Shown here piece after piece: positions 63,795 through 64,000 of a DNA stretch of 64,000 nucleotides. Below the pieces are notes generated by a model. The model was not told where the DNA came from and did no database searches. It was given only the letters and a program-made list of their open reading frames with translations. How positions within the stretch are numbered: the stretch's first letter is position 1; every line of letters begins with the position of its first letter. Source of the DNA: [Leptolyngbya] sp. JSC-1 (GTDB lineage Bacteria > Cyanobacteriota > Cyanobacteriia > Elainellales > Elainellaceae); assembly GCA_000733415.1 (NCBI GenBank), contig KL662192.1:647316-711315 (forward strand), read 5' to 3'. Made by a program: the position numbers and the translations under genes.

Positions 63795-64000
63795 ATGCTA
63801 GGTAAACTATCGCGTCAGCATCCGCCATTGGGAACAATCTGGATCATAATCATCGCTCTAATTGGGCTGAGCATAATTCCGTCGCGATTGATGATTGCTA
63901 GGCATCTAGCCCCACAACCAGAGGCTGTTTTGGTGTTAGGGGGAGGAACTGGACGAGAAGAGGCAGCAGCCCAATTAGCACAACATTACCCTAGTCTGAT
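63795..64000 (+). CDS. YdcF/DUF218 family membrane protein, 5' part
   Basis: The first 68 residues are present and the gene runs off the right edge. A membrane helix (TIWIIIIALIGLSII) is followed by PEAVLVLGGGTGREEAAAQL, the conserved start of the DUF218 (YdcF, ElyC/SanA) domain. The family is often linked to envelope polymer metabolism. The start is ATG 63795, 20 bp after the GT2 gene, so it is probably in the same operon. Confidence 0.85.
   Translation, partial: MLGKLSRQHPPLGTIWIIIIALIGLSIIPSRLMIARHLAPQPEAVLVLGGGTGREEAAAQLAQHYPSL

Overview
The window looks like a chromosomal segment of a filamentous, Leptolyngbya-like cyanobacterium. The evidence is a PTPA-type CTERM sorting signal, large STAND regulators with WD40, HEAT and FGE-sulfatase domains, a hybrid Ser/Thr-kinase/AAA/GAF/histidine-kinase protein, DUF4336, occasional HIP1 octamers (GCGATCGC at 46396 and 63584), and cyanobacterial short tandem repeats (TACCCCC)n. 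No rRNA, tRNA or CRISPR array was recognised. Genus-level placement is inference.

Layout. (1) 1-3792: a TACCCCC tract, a MITE-like element and a 1159-residue HEAT-NACHT-HEAT-FGE protein. (2) 3793-4800: a patch of dispersed repeats surrounding a DUF559 endonuclease gene broken by one in-frame stop. (3) 4811-34889: a 30-kb run of eleven minus-strand genes, several very large, mostly 25-200 bp apart. They encode a GH81-like beta-1,3-glucanase with inserted repeat modules, a possible thaumatin/GH64-like protein with adhesin-type modules, two paralogous Ig/beta-propeller proteins, two very large proteins of unknown family, a DUF6603 protein, a C39-like cysteine peptidase, a 469-residue unknown, and three tandem paralogues with Nif11-like modules, a beta domain, one membrane segment and a charged tail. 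None has a visible signal peptide, and no tail, baseplate or secretion genes are present. This is the best candidate for an undescribed system. (4) 35433-39189: a divergent plus-strand set of a DUF1906 glycoside-hydrolase-like protein, a class 3 lipase and two paralogous membrane proteins. (5) 39190-51014: a decayed toxin-antitoxin remnant, a SARP/NB-ARC/14xWD40 regulator, a DUF4336 protein and the hybrid kinase. (6) 51189-64000: an exopolysaccharide locus with a WcaF-like acetyltransferase, a membrane protein, a second copy of the MITE, a PTPA-CTERM surface protein, a free-standing BY-kinase (CpsD-like), a 5'-truncated sulfotransferase, four GT4-type glycosyltransferases, a Wzy-like polymerase, a GT2 glycosyltransferase and the start of a YdcF/DUF218 protein.

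How the genes may work together. The 30-kb run plus the divergent set combines probable polymer-degrading enzymes (beta-1,3-glucan, possibly other glycans, lipids, protein) with repeat-rich binding modules. This suggests a secreted or surface-displayed structure directed at another organism or at the cell's own sheath. That role is inference; the domain calls rest on motifs read by eye. The right end is a conventional polysaccharide synthesis and modification operon in which several genes overlap or nearly abut.
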